This document shows, one piece after another, positions 1-8,722 of a stretch of 64,000 bases of DNA (positions are counted from its first letter, which is position 1; each line of letters starts with the position of its first letter). Both the position numbers and the translations under genes were made by a program. Source of the DNA: Gemmatimonadales bacterium (GTDB taxonomy: Bacteria > Gemmatimonadota > Gemmatimonadetes > Palauibacterales > Palauibacteraceae); assembly GCA_009838765.1 (NCBI GenBank), contig VXQX01000010.1, forward strand, positions 25,997 through 89,996, read 5' to 3'. The notes under the pieces are model-generated. The model did not search any database. It had not been told where the DNA came from and was given only the letters and a program-made list of their open reading frames with translations.

Positions 1-1
1 G

Positions 2-601
2 GTCGACCTGCTGCCCAGGTTTGCGGACCCGCAGGCGGGGAGGGTCACGATCGACGGGACGGACATCCGGGAGTTCTCGGTGGATTCCCTGCGCCGCCTC
101 ACCGGTCTCGTGGGGCAGGAGGCGGTGCTCTTCCACGACACGGTGGCGGCGAACATCGCCTACGGGGAGGACGCGCCGGACCCGGCGGCGGTCGAGGCGG
201 CCGCGCGGACGGCCGGGGCGCATGGATTCATCGCGGGACTGCCCGACGGTTACGACACCGTGCTCGGCGATCGCGGGGTGCGCCTGTCGACGGGACAGCG
301 CCAGCGCATCGGGATCGCGCGGGCACTCTTCCACGACCCGCCCATCCTCATCCTGGACGAAGCCACGTCGGCCGTCGACGCCGAAACGGAGACGGCGCTG
401 AGGGCGGCGGCGGAAGGCCTTCGCGGCCGCACGGTGATCGTCGTCGCCCACCGGCTTTCCACGGTGCGCGAGGCCCACCGGATCTTCGTCCTCGAGCGCG
501 GGCGACTCGTGGACGCCGGCCGCCATGACGCGCTCGTCTCTCGCGGCGGGACGTATCGCCGGCTCTTCGGCCGGCAGCTCGAACACGCCTCGCAACCATG
601 A
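2..601 (+). CDS. ABC transporter ATP-binding domain (exporter, 3' part)
   Basis: C-terminal nucleotide-binding domain of an ABC exporter. The gene is cut by the left window edge, so Walker A and any fused membrane domain lie outside. Visible in order: Q-loop (GLVGQEAVLFHDTV), signature LSTGQRQR, Walker B ILILDEATSAVD and H-loop VVAHRLSTV. The signature has Thr where LSGGQ has Gly, a tolerated variant. The Q-loop and D-loop wording is that of the MsbA/ABCB half-transporter class. The stop overlaps the next start by four bases (ATGA), and that gene is a lipid A-type acyltransferase, so lipid export (MsbA-like) is a reasonable inference. The substrate is not shown by the sequence. Confidence 0.9.
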   Translation, partial: VDLLPRFADPQAGRVTIDGTDIREFSVDSLRRLTGLVGQEAVLFHDTVAANIAYGEDAPDPAAVEAAARTAGAHGFIAGLPDGYDTVLGDRGVRLSTGQRQRIGIARALFHDPPILILDEATSAVDAETETALRAAAEGLRGRTVIVVAHRLSTVREAHRIFVLERGRLVDAGRHDALVSRGGTYRRLFGRQLEHASQP

Positions 602-1542
602 AGGGCCGGGCGGGCCGGGCCGGCCGGCGTGGCGGGGACGGCGGCCGGGGCGCCGGCCGACGGCTCGCGGATGCGTTGGTGGACGGCGGTGTGACCGGTC
701 TGCACCTGGGACTGCGCGCGGCGCCGGAACCGGTGGCGCTCGCGGCCGGCCGGACGCTCGGGGCGCTGTGTCGCGATCCTCTCCGCGTGCGTCGTCGCGT
801 GGTTGACGCGCAGCTCGCCGCGAGCTTCCCGGCCGCGACGCCGCACTGGGTGCGCGACACGGCTCGCGCCTGCTACCGCCACTTCGGCCGGGAGGCGGCG
901 CTCCTCATGGGCGGCCCGCCCCGGATCGAGCGGACGCTGTCCCGCGTCACCGACGAGGCCGGGCTGGGTCCGCGTCTGCACGCCGCGATCGCGGAGCGGG
1001 GCGGCGCCGCGGTCGTCGCCGGGCACCTCGGCAACTGGGAGCTCGGCGGCGCCGCCGTGCGGGCGCTCGGAGTGCGTGTGACGGCGGTCGTGCAGCGTCA
1101 GCGGGGCGCCTTCGGCCGTCGGCTGCGCGACCTGCGCGCGCGGCTGGGACTGGACGTGCTCGACCGCGACGCGGCGGCGCGGCCCGCGCTCGACGCCCTG
1201 CGCTCCGGCCGGATCCTGGCCCTCGTGGCCGATCAGCACGCCCGGCGCGGCAGCGTCCCGATCGACTTCCTGGGCCGCCCCGCGTGGACATCGCTCGCCC
1301 CCGCGCGTTTGTGTCTCGCGGCCGATGTCCCTCTCTTCTTCGCGGCTCTCGTTCGAGACCCGACGGGGTACAGGATCGTCCATGAAGAGATCGACGGCGC
1401 CGGATCCCGCCCCGGCGACCCGGCCGAGGTCACGAAGCGATGGGTTCGGGCGCTGGAGAGGGAGATCGAACGGCGGCCGGAGCAGTACTTCTGGTTCCAC
1501 CGGCGCTGGAAGCCGGTGGCGCAAAGCGGGGAGCAGGCGTGA
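598..1542 (+). CDS. Lysophospholipid/lipid A acyltransferase (LpxL/HtrB family)
   Basis: 314 residues, the usual size for the family. The catalytic HX4E motif is in GHLGNWELGG (H143, E148). A downstream stretch around residues 195-225 (ALVADQHARRGS, IDFLGRPAW) matches the LpxL substrate-binding region. LpxL-type enzymes add secondary acyl chains to lipid A precursors at the inner membrane. The N-terminal 30 residues are Arg/Gly-rich, so a later start is possible, but the ATG at 598 makes an ATGA overlap with the ABC gene. The stop overlaps the next GTG. The co-transcribed exporter and glycosyltransferase support a role in LPS or a similar glycolipid. Confidence 0.88.
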   Translation: MKGRAGRAGRRGGDGGRGAGRRLADALVDGGVTGLHLGLRAAPEPVALAAGRTLGALCRDPLRVRRRVVDAQLAASFPAATPHWVRDTARACYRHFGREAALLMGGPPRIERTLSRVTDEAGLGPRLHAAIAERGGAAVVAGHLGNWELGGAAVRALGVRVTAVVQRQRGAFGRRLRDLRARLGLDVLDRDAAARPALDALRSGRILALVADQHARRGSVPIDFLGRPAWTSLAPARLCLAADVPLFFAALVRDPTGYRIVHEEIDGAGSRPGDPAEVTKRWVRALEREIERRPEQYFWFHRRWKPVAQSGEQA

Positions 1543-2288
1543 TCCACATCGGGATTCCAGTACATAACGAGCGCGAGACCATCGGTCCGCTGCTGTGGCG
1601 CATCCGCGAATTGCTCTACGGCGAGCGGCGACGGTTTCACGTGCTCGTCTGCGACGATGCCTCGGACGACGGGACGGCCGAAGCGCTTGAGCGGTATCCG
1701 CGGGTGCTCCCGCTGACCGTGCTCCGCAACGAGGAACGCCGGGGATACGCCGCGAGCCTCGACCGGCTGATCCGGGCGACGCTCCGCCGCTCGGGCTATC
1801 CCCGGCGCGATGCGTTCGTCTCCATGCAGGGAGATTTTTCCGATCCGCCCGAGCGCCTGCCGGAGATGCTTCGCCACTTCGAGGGCGGCGCCGACCTCGT
1901 CACGGTCGCGCGCGCCGAACCCGAACCTCTGCCCCGACGCCTGACCCGGGCGGCCGGCCGGCTCTGCGCCCGTCATCTGCTGGCGGCTCCAGCCGTAACG
2001 GACCCTTATGCTTCTCTTCGGTTATATAGGTTGTTCGCACTGGAAGGCGCCGTCGCCGCCGGCGATGGGCCGCTGTTGCAGTACGAAGGTTGGGCCGCCG
2101 ACGCCGCGCTGCTGCTGCAGGTGTGGCCGTTTGTACGAAGATTCGAGGAGATTCCGCATGGTCCGCATCCCCTCCGGCGATACCGCGAGGCCCGCTTCCG
2201 GGCCGGCGAGCAGCTCCGGCAGCTGTTCGCGGTCGGCCGGGACCGCGCCCTGCGCGAGATCGGCCGGCAGGTCATGGATGTCGCCTGA
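1539..2288 (+). CDS. Glycosyltransferase family 2
   Basis: About 249 residues from a GTG that overlaps the upstream TGA (GTGA). A longer in-frame ORF exists but its extra N-terminus lacks family character. The GT-A fold begins immediately with IGIPVHNERETIG, then the nucleotide-binding acidic motif VLVCDDASDDG (residues 36-45) and SMQGDFSDPP as the probable DXD-like metal site. No transmembrane segment is evident, so it should act on the cytoplasmic face. Placed between an LpxL-type acyltransferase and a DUF3108 protein, it probably decorates a membrane lipid. Donor and acceptor are unknown. Confidence 0.85.
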   Translation: MIHIGIPVHNERETIGPLLWRIRELLYGERRRFHVLVCDDASDDGTAEALERYPRVLPLTVLRNEERRGYAASLDRLIRATLRRSGYPRRDAFVSMQGDFSDPPERLPEMLRHFEGGADLVTVARAEPEPLPRRLTRAAGRLCARHLLAAPAVTDPYASLRLYRLFALEGAVAAGDGPLLQYEGWAADAALLLQVWPFVRRFEEIPHGPHPLRRYREARFRAGEQLRQLFAVGRDRALREIGRQVMDVA

Positions 2289-2289
2289 G

Positions 2290-3126
2290 ATGCCGAAGCG
2301 TCGCCCCGGGCTCGCCACGGTTTTCGCGTCGGTTCTCTCCGCCTCCCTTGCCGGCGTCGGTCCCCTCGCGGGCCAGGCCGGATCGGAAGCGGCGGACGGT
2401 GGTCCGTTCCCCGGGGCGTGGCCCTTTGCGATCGGTCAGGAAGCCGAATACGCGGTGACGTTCGGGCCCGTGCGGTTCGGGCGGATGCATCTGCGCGTGG
2501 AAGCGCAGGACACGATCCGCAGCACGCCCGCGTACCGGATCGCGATGGAGATGAAGGGGAGCATACCCTTCTACAGGATGGACGACCGCTCGGTGAGCTG
2601 GCTCGCCACGGAACCGTACCGAACGCTCCGGTTCGAGGAGATTCTGCATCAGGGCGATTACCGGAGACACCAGCGCTGGGAGTTGGATCACGACGCGCTG
2701 ACGGCGACCCGGGAAGACTGGGATGAGGAGATTCAAGCCTACCGTCCGCACCGCCGGCAACGGGACCTTCCCATACCGCAGGGCGCCCTGGACGAGATCT
2801 CGTATCTCTTCCTGATCCGGACCCTCCCCTTTGCAGTCGGACAGAACTATGAATTCGACCGCTACTTCGAAGAGGATGGCAATCCCGTCATCGTCGAGGT
2901 TCTCCGCCGCGAGCGCGTTCGGGTCCCCGCGGGGACGTTCGAGACGTTCGTCGTGCGTCCCATCATCCAGACCGATGGCCTCTTCGGGGAAGAGGGGCAG
3001 GCCGAGGTCTTCATCTCGGACGACGATCGTCGGCTCATCGTGCAGATCAAGAGCCGCATGAGGAGAGGCAGCGTGAACATGTATCTTCGCGACTTCGAAC
3101 AGAATGCGGCGGACGCCGATCGCTGA
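2290..3126 (+). CDS. DUF3108 family secreted protein
   Basis: 278 residues starting at the ATG one base after the glycosyltransferase stop. Positions 1-30 form a signal peptide ending PLAGQ. The rest is beta-rich with the DUF3108 pattern: IGQEAEYAVTFGPVRFG near the start, a central LPIPQGALDEISYLFLIRTL, and VPAGTFETFVVRPI late. DUF3108 proteins are periplasmic with unknown biochemistry, often beside envelope-lipid genes, as here. The lipocalin-like look suggests lipid binding, but that is inference. Confidence 0.8.
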   Translation: MPKRRPGLATVFASVLSASLAGVGPLAGQAGSEAADGGPFPGAWPFAIGQEAEYAVTFGPVRFGRMHLRVEAQDTIRSTPAYRIAMEMKGSIPFYRMDDRSVSWLATEPYRTLRFEEILHQGDYRRHQRWELDHDALTATREDWDEEIQAYRPHRRQRDLPIPQGALDEISYLFLIRTLPFAVGQNYEFDRYFEEDGNPVIVEVLRRERVRVPAGTFETFVVRPIIQTDGLFGEEGQAEVFISDDDRRLIVQIKSRMRRGSVNMYLRDFEQNAADADR

Positions 3127-3270
3127 CGTTCGAACCGGGCCCATCGGCGGAGCGGGCGCCGGCGTCGCCCGGGGCCGCCGCCGGGGCCGCGCGGCACTCC
3201 CTTTCTGCCATGGTACGTCCTAGGTTAGTCTTGGAGCCCATAAGGCGACGACGACCAGCAAGGAGGTGCC

Positions 3271-3537
3271 TTGAGCAAAGGAAATCATGTGCCGAATTCG
3301 AGCGACCGGGCCCGCGACGAGCTGTTCAGCCACATCCGCCGCTGTGGCGTGCTCGACGCGGAAGAAGAGCAGCGGCAGGAGTGGTTCGACGATACGATCC
3401 AGTACCTCGGAGAGCGATATCCGGAGTTGACGCCCGGTGACCTGTCTGTCCTGCGCACCATCGGCGAGCGGTACTGTGCCCCGGCGATTCCGCACGGCGG
3501 CGCCGCCCGGCAGTCGGAGCAGGAAGCCCAGATCTAG
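3271..3537 (+). CDS. Small hypothetical protein, 88 aa
   Basis: Starts at TTG 3271 with a strong Shine-Dalgarno (AAGGAGGTG at 3260-3268), which decides the start. Soluble and Glu/Arg-rich with no signal peptide or known motif. Residues 10-60 (ELFSHIRRCGVLDAEEEQRQ and following) look all-helical. It stands alone between DUF3108 and the CNNM protein. The 144 bases before it hold a GC-rich hairpin region and no recognisable gene. Function unknown; coding status is supported by the RBS and codon pattern. Confidence 0.65.
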   Translation: MSKGNHVPNSSDRARDELFSHIRRCGVLDAEEEQRQEWFDDTIQYLGERYPELTPGDLSVLRTIGERYCAPAIPHGGAARQSEQEAQI

Positions 3538-3630
3538 CGCCACCGGCGAGGTAACGAGGTAACGTAGCCTGAACGAACCCCCGCCCCCGGACAGACCGGG
3601 AGCCACACCACCCGCTAGTCGGATTGCCGA

Positions 3631-4989
3631 ATGGACCTCGGACTCGCTCTGAGGCTCGGCGCGGTCCTCGCGCTCGTAGCGGCGAACGCCTTCTTCGTTG
3701 CGGCGGAGTTCGCGCTCGTCAGCGCGCGACGCACCCGCATCGACGAACTGGCCGAAGCCGGTGATCGCCTGGCGGGCGTCGTGCGCCGGGCGCAGGACAA
3801 TCTCGACCGCGCCATCTCGGGTACGCAGCTCGGGATCACGATCGCGTCGCTCGGCCTGGGCTGGATCGGTGAGCCGGCGCTCGCGCGGTCGATCGAGCCC
3901 ATGTTCGGCACGCTGGGTCTCGCCGCGGGACCGGCGGCGCTCCACACGACGGCCGTCGTCGTCGCCTTCATCCTCATCACCTATCTTCACATCGTCCTCG
4001 GCGAACTCGCGCCGAAGACCGTTGCGCTCCTTCGTCCCGAGACGGTGAGCCGCTACCTCGCCGGCCCTCTTCTCGCCTTCAACCGCGTCGCGACGCCGGC
4101 GATCTGGCTGCTCGACGGCTCGGCCCGGCTGTTCCTGAGGACGATCCGCGCCCCCGCGGGCGACGCGCACGGCGTCGAACACGCGCACAGTCCGGACGAG
4201 ATCGAGGTGCTCATCCGGCAGAGTCGGCGACGAGGAATGGTCGAGAAGGACGAACAGGCGATGATCGAAGGCGTGTTCGATCTCACGCATACCGTGGTTC
4301 GGGAGGTGATGACGCCCCGGCCGGACATCGTCGCCGTCGGGGCCGGGGATCCGGCCAAGGTCATCCTGGAGGTCGCGGCGGAGTCCGGACATTCGCGTCT
4401 TCCCGTCACGGACGATTCGCTGGACGACATCGTCGGCATCGTCGTCGTGAAGGACCTGCTCGCGGAACTCCTCGCGGCGCGCCCTACGGGGCTCGTGGCG
4501 CGGGACGTGATGCGCGAGGCGCTCTTCGTCCCCGAGTCGAAGGCGGTCGACGACCTGCTGGCGGAAATGCGGACCCGGAAGACGCATATGGCGGTCGTCG
4601 TCGACGAGTTCGGCGGCACGGACGGCATCGCCACCCTGGAGGATCTTCTCGAGGAGATCGTCGGCGAGATCTACGACGAGCACGACGAGGCGGAGGCGGG
4701 ACTCGAGGTCGGGCCGGACGGGTCGGTCGGACTCGATGGGGGCGTCTCGTTCACGGATCTCCTCGAGGGTCTGGGCCTGGACGATCTTGAGGAGGACGAG
4801 GAGTACGACACCGTGGCCGGCTATGTGATCGGCACGCTGGGCCGCATTCCGGCGCCGGGCGACCGTGTCCCGCTGGGAGATGCGCGGCTGGAGGTCACGG
4901 AGCTGGTCGAACGGCGGATCACCCGGCTCACCCTGCTCGGGGTGGACGAGGAGAGGGTGGGGAGGTTGTTGGAAGCCCTCGAGTCGTGA
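3631..4989 (+). CDS. CNNM/CBS-pair membrane protein (HlyC/CorC, TlyC-like)
   Basis: 452 residues in the standard three-part architecture. An N-terminal CNNM (DUF21) membrane domain has about four hydrophobic segments in residues 1-160, including LALVAANAFFVAAEFALV. A CBS pair spans roughly 215-340 (VMTPRPDIVAV, VMREALFVPESKAV, VVVDEFGGTDGIATLEDLLE). A C-terminal CorC_HlyC transporter-associated domain covers residues 355-445. Family members are linked to divalent-cation (Mg/Co) efflux or homeostasis; the haemolysin name is historical. It appears to be a single-gene unit. Confidence 0.9.
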   Translation: MDLGLALRLGAVLALVAANAFFVAAEFALVSARRTRIDELAEAGDRLAGVVRRAQDNLDRAISGTQLGITIASLGLGWIGEPALARSIEPMFGTLGLAAGPAALHTTAVVVAFILITYLHIVLGELAPKTVALLRPETVSRYLAGPLLAFNRVATPAIWLLDGSARLFLRTIRAPAGDAHGVEHAHSPDEIEVLIRQSRRRGMVEKDEQAMIEGVFDLTHTVVREVMTPRPDIVAVGAGDPAKVILEVAAESGHSRLPVTDDSLDDIVGIVVVKDLLAELLAARPTGLVARDVMREALFVPESKAVDDLLAEMRTRKTHMAVVVDEFGGTDGIATLEDLLEEIVGEIYDEHDEAEAGLEVGPDGSVGLDGGVSFTDLLEGLGLDDLEEDEEYDTVAGYVIGTLGRIPAPGDRVPLGDARLEVTELVERRITRLTLLGVDEERVGRLLEALES

Positions 4990-5117
4990 ACGCATTCGAG
5001 CCTCGAACTTGCTGGCGTGGGCATCGCGTCCGAAGTTGAAAGAGCCTCCTTCAACGAAAGGCTCCGCTCTGGCTCGCCGAATACGGTCGGAAGGGTTCCT
5101 GACTTGAGGTTCCGGAC

Positions 5118-6215
5118 TTGAACCTCTCCGACTCCTGGAACTACGAGCAGTTCGACGCCGAGGCGCAACGGCTGTACGAAGCCGGCGACTTCGACCAGGC
5201 GCTTGGCCTCCTCAAGGAGGCCCTCACCCGTTATCCCGATTCGGTCGAACTCCTCGTATCGCTAGGATATACGCGGCTGGCCCGTGAGGAATACGCCTGG
5301 GCCCGCGCGGCCTTCGACGGGGTCCTCGGGATCGACCCGGAGCACGAGGAAGCGCTGGCCGGCCTGGGAGACGTCCTGCTGAAACTTGGGGAACGCGCGG
5401 CGGCCTTCCAGATCTTCGAAGGCCTCGTCGCGCTGGGGTACGATCGGGATGTTGAACTCATGCTCTGCGTCGGGCGCAGCTTGTTGCGCGAGGGTCTCCT
5501 GCGCCGGGCTGAGCGATTCTTCCGGCTCGCCCTCGCCGCCGATCGCGAGAGCCCCGATGCCGCACTGGATCTCGCCTTCACCTTCTACCGGGATGGCGAT
5601 ACCGAGGCGGCCCTGTTCTGGAGCCACGAGGCGGTGCGCCTGGATCCTCGCTTCGCGGAGGCCCGCGCGCTCTACGGCAACGTGCTCTACGAACGCGGCG
5701 ATTTCAGGGGAGCGCTCAGACAGCTTGCGACGATCCCGGTAACGGATCTTGCGGACCCGATCGTTGCGTGGCGGGTCGTCGACCTCAAGCGGCGACTCGA
5801 AGATCTTCCGGCGGACGCCGAGGAGTTGCGGCCCTACCTGCTGGCGCTGGAGGAACTGGCGCCGGAACCGAGTGCGGAGGAACGCGTGCTTGCCGAGGTC
5901 GAGGCCCGTGCCAACGGCTTGACGGCGGGGCCCGGCACGGGCCAGCTTGATCTGTTCGGTCGTCCGCCCGACGCGTCGGCGGTGGAGGTGCACCGCGTGC
6001 GGGCCCCGAACGGCGTGGTGTACGAGGGAGACTGGGATGGGATCGTGCGAGCCATGCGCAACGGGTCCGAGGAGCCGGGCGTTTCGCTGGCCGACTTCAT
6101 GCGAAACGAGGCGATGCGGCTCCAGGCTCTGACGGGCATCGCCGTCTCCTGGCAGACGGCGCGCGCCTTCCTCGAGGACTCGGCCCGGGTCGGCGCGCTC
6201 GAGATCGAACGCTAG
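5118..6215 (+). CDS. Tetratricopeptide-repeat protein
   Basis: 365 residues from TTG 5118. No signal peptide, so cytoplasmic. Residues 10-240 hold about six TPR-type helical pairs (YEAGDFDQALGLLKEAL, GYTRLAREEYAWARAAFDGVL, AEARALYGNVLYERGDFRGA). The last third is a distinct tail with LDLFGRPPDASAVEVHRVRA and GVVYEGDWDGIVRAMRNG, not repeat-like and possibly a separate small domain. TPRs mediate protein contacts; partners are unknown. The following dehydrogenase starts 10 bases after the stop, so co-transcription is likely but need not imply shared function. Confidence 0.8.
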   Translation: MNLSDSWNYEQFDAEAQRLYEAGDFDQALGLLKEALTRYPDSVELLVSLGYTRLAREEYAWARAAFDGVLGIDPEHEEALAGLGDVLLKLGERAAAFQIFEGLVALGYDRDVELMLCVGRSLLREGLLRRAERFFRLALAADRESPDAALDLAFTFYRDGDTEAALFWSHEAVRLDPRFAEARALYGNVLYERGDFRGALRQLATIPVTDLADPIVAWRVVDLKRRLEDLPADAEELRPYLLALEELAPEPSAEERVLAEVEARANGLTAGPGTGQLDLFGRPPDASAVEVHRVRAPNGVVYEGDWDGIVRAMRNGSEEPGVSLADFMRNEAMRLQALTGIAVSWQTARAFLEDSARVGALEIER

Positions 6216-6225
6216 CCGTACTCCG

Positions 6226-7296
6226 GTGTCGAGGGCTCCGCTGCGCATCGCCGTCATCGGCGGCGACGGGATCGGCCCCGAGGTCACCCACGAGGCGTGT
6301 CGCGTGCTCGGGGCCGCGGTCGCCAGAGGCCTGTCAGAACTCGAACTGACGCACTTCCCGCACGGCGCCGACCACTATCTCGCCACCGGGGAAACGCTGT
6401 CGCAGCAAACGTTCGAGTCTCTGAGGGATGACTTCGACGCGATTCTCTTCGGCGCCGTGGGCGACCCGCGCGTGCCCGATGGCCGCCACGCGCGCGACCT
6501 CCTTCTCGGCCTGCGGGTGCGGCTGGACCTGTTCCTGAACCGCCGGCCGCTGCGGTTGCGCGCGCCGGAGCTGTCGCCGCTGCGGTTGGCGGACTCGGCG
6601 CCCATCGACTTCGAGATCTTCCGGGAGAACACGGAGGGCCTATACGTGGGCATCGGCCGGGTCGAACACGAGGGCACGCCCGATGAGGTCGCAGTGTCGG
6701 AGTCGGTCGCGACCCGGTTCGGCGTGGAGCGGATCGTGCGGCGGGCGTTCGAGCACGCGGCTCCACGGGGGCTGCGGGTGACGCTCGCGGACAAGGCCAA
6801 CGCGGTGCCGCACATGTTCGGGCTCTGGCGCCGCGTGTTCGCGGAGGTCGCCGCCGGATATCCGGCGGTGGAGTCGGAGATGCGCTACGTGGACGCGCTC
6901 GCCATGGAGATGATCCGGGTGCCGGAACGGTTCGGGGTCATCGTCACGTCGAACCTGCTCGGCGACATTCTCTCCGACCTCGGCGCCGAGATCGTGGGTG
7001 GGCCCGGCCTCGCGCCCTCCGCCAACGTGAACCCGGGTGTGCATGGACTGTACGAGCCCGTGCACGGCAGCGCCCCCGACATCGTCGGCACGGGTCGGGC
7101 CAATCCGATGGCCGCGGTGCTCAGCGCCGCGCTCCTCCTGCGGGATCACGGTTCGAACGAAGCGGCCTCGGCCATCGAGGCCGCCGTGAATGCGGCACTC
7201 GACTCGCGGATCCGGACACCGGACCTGGGGGGGAGCGCGACGACCTCGGAGGTCGGCGGCTGGCTCGCGGACCGGGTGGCCTCGGGCGCAGCCTGA
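6226..7296 (+). CDS. Isocitrate/isopropylmalate-type beta-decarboxylating dehydrogenase
   Basis: 356 residues from GTG 6226. Begins with the family motif IAVIGGDGIGPEV and contains ADKANAVPHM (catalytic Lys), the metal-binding Asp cluster around VTSNLLGDILSDLGAEIVGG, and YEPVHGSAPDIVGTGRANP near the C-terminus. These enzymes oxidise and decarboxylate 2-hydroxyacids with NAD(P). The substrate loop reads RENTEGLYVGIGR, nearer to homoisocitrate or tartrate/malate dehydrogenases than to classical LeuB (RELTGGIYFG), so 3-isopropylmalate is not assured. No leuA, leuC or leuD lies nearby. Confidence 0.85.
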   Translation: MSRAPLRIAVIGGDGIGPEVTHEACRVLGAAVARGLSELELTHFPHGADHYLATGETLSQQTFESLRDDFDAILFGAVGDPRVPDGRHARDLLLGLRVRLDLFLNRRPLRLRAPELSPLRLADSAPIDFEIFRENTEGLYVGIGRVEHEGTPDEVAVSESVATRFGVERIVRRAFEHAAPRGLRVTLADKANAVPHMFGLWRRVFAEVAAGYPAVESEMRYVDALAMEMIRVPERFGVIVTSNLLGDILSDLGAEIVGGPGLAPSANVNPGVHGLYEPVHGSAPDIVGTGRANPMAAVLSAALLLRDHGSNEAASAIEAAVNAALDSRIRTPDLGGSATTSEVGGWLADRVASGAA

Positions 7297-7393
7297 TCCG
7301 TCGCGCTACGTTCCCGGTGCGGCTCTGCAGCCTGATCCGCGCGCGCCGCCGGCCGGACTGTGCCGGCGAAGTCACCTCTGACATCACACGACA

Positions 7394-7409
7394 CCGGTCG
7401 CGCGACCGG
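7394..7409. promoter_or_regulatory. Perfect 16-base palindrome upstream of the thiolase
   Basis: CCGGTCGCGCGACCGG is its own reverse complement and lies 25 bases before the thiolase ATG, overlapping the expected leader. It could be a dimeric repressor site (TetR/FadR-like regulators use such sites for acyl-CoA genes) or a short RNA hairpin. There is no matching second copy that I can see. Function is inferred from position only. Confidence 0.35.
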
Positions 7410-7434
7410 CAAGGGTATGGAAGGACTCTGCGAA

Positions 7435-8634
7435 ATGAGCGAAAGCAACGGTAACGGGACGGTGTTTCTCTCCGCGGCCCGAACCGCCATGGGCGCGTTC
7501 GGCGGCAGCCTGAAGGACTACTCGGCGGTGGACCTGGGCGTCGTCGCCTCGGAAGCCGCGATCGAGCGCTCGGGCGCCGAGCCCGGCGATTTCGGGCACG
7601 TGGTGATGGGGAACGTGATGCAGACGTCGGCGGACGCGATCTATCTCGCGCGGCACGTGGGGCTGCGGGCCGGGCTGCCGATCGAGACGCCGGCCGTCAC
7701 CGTGAACCGCCTGTGCGGCTCGGGCTTCCAGGCCGTGATCGATGGCTCGCAGGAGATTGAACTCGGGGAAAGCGATGTCTGTCTGGTGGGTGGAGCCGAG
7801 TCCATGAGTCAGGCGCCGCATATCGTTCGCGGGGCCCGCTGGGGTCTGCGGCTGGGCCCCGCGCCGAAGTTCGAGGATTCGCTGTGGGAGGCTCTCACGG
7901 ATCCCTATTGCGGCTTCTCGATGGCCCAGACGGCGGAGAATCTTGCGGAGGAATACGGGATCTCGCGCTCGGAGGCCGACGAGACGGCCGTGCGCAGCCA
8001 GCGGCTGGCGGCGGAGGCCTGGGACGGCGGCCGCTACGAGGACGAGGTGGTGCCGATGATGGTGGGAAGAAAGGGGAGGGAAACGTCCTTCGAGCGGGAT
8101 GAACATCTCCGTCCCGACACGACGGTCGATGGGCTCGCGAAGCTTCGGCCGTATTTCAAGCAGGATGGCCTCGTCACCGCCGGCAACGCGAGCGGCATCG
8201 GGGATGGGGCGGCGGCGCTCGTGCTGGCGGGCGGGGACTACGCCGCCGCGCACGGCCTGGAGCCGGCCGGCCGTCTCGTGTCGTACGCCGTGGCGGGTGT
8301 GCCACCCCACATCATGGGCATCGGACCCGCGCCCGCCTCGCGCGCCGCCCTCGAGAAGGCCGGCCTCACCTTCGACGACATCGATCTCGTCGAGGTGAAC
8401 GAAGCCTTCGCTCCGCAGTATCTGGCGGTCGAGCGCGAACTCGGCCTCGACCGCGACAAGGTGAACGTGAACGGCGGAGCCATCGCGCTGAGCCACCCGC
8501 TCGGCATGACGGGGGCACGGATCACGGGCCATCTTCTGCACGAACTGCGGCGGCGGGGCGGTGGCCTGGGTCTGGGCGCGGCGTGCATCGGGGGTGGGCA
8601 GGGCGCGGCCGTCATCGTGGAGGTCGACGCTTAG
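7435..8634 (+). CDS. Acetyl-CoA C-acyltransferase (thiolase)
   Basis: 399 residues from ATG 7435, chosen over an upstream in-frame start because of GGAAGG about ten bases before it and because the protein then begins at the conserved thiolase N-terminus. Catalytic Cys94 sits in [40 protein letters not shown] (His) and CIGGGQGAA complete the active site. It makes acetoacetyl-CoA from two acetyl-CoA or cleaves 3-ketoacyl-CoA. A 3-hydroxyacyl-CoA dehydrogenase lies 2 kb downstream on the same strand, so beta-oxidation or PHB/butyryl-CoA metabolism is likely. Confidence 0.93.
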   Translation: MSESNGNGTVFLSAARTAMGAFGGSLKDYSAVDLGVVASEAAIERSGAEPGDFGHVVMGNVMQTSADAIYLARHVGLRAGLPIETPAVTVNRLCGSGFQAVIDGSQEIELGESDVCLVGGAESMSQAPHIVRGARWGLRLGPAPKFEDSLWEALTDPYCGFSMAQTAENLAEEYGISRSEADETAVRSQRLAAEAWDGGRYEDEVVPMMVGRKGRETSFERDEHLRPDTTVDGLAKLRPYFKQDGLVTAGNASGIGDGAAALVLAGGDYAAAHGLEPAGRLVSYAVAGVPPHIMGIGPAPASRAALEKAGLTFDDIDLVEVNEAFAPQYLAVERELGLDRDKVNVNGGAIALSHPLGMTGARITGHLLHELRRRGGGLGLGAACIGGGQGAAVIVEVDA

Positions 8635-8722
8635 CGGACCGCGGCCCGGCGACGCGAGCAGCCCCCGGCCGGGTGCCGCGATCAGCCGGGCCGCGCTCCG
8701 CGATCAGTCGGAGGGAGTGAAC

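Noticed and set aside
250..1524. 424-residue open frame on the minus strand
   Set aside because: Antisense to the ABC and acyltransferase genes; composition is that of a GC-rich shadow frame without motifs.
5035..5055. GTTGAA/TTCAAC inverted repeat after the CNNM gene as a terminator
   Set aside because: Six A/T-leaning base pairs without a T-run; not convincing as a terminator.
7288..7339. 13-base direct repeat GCAGCCTGATCCG around the dehydrogenase stop
   Set aside because: Only two copies in a GC-rich stretch, no att-like context and no integrase nearby.
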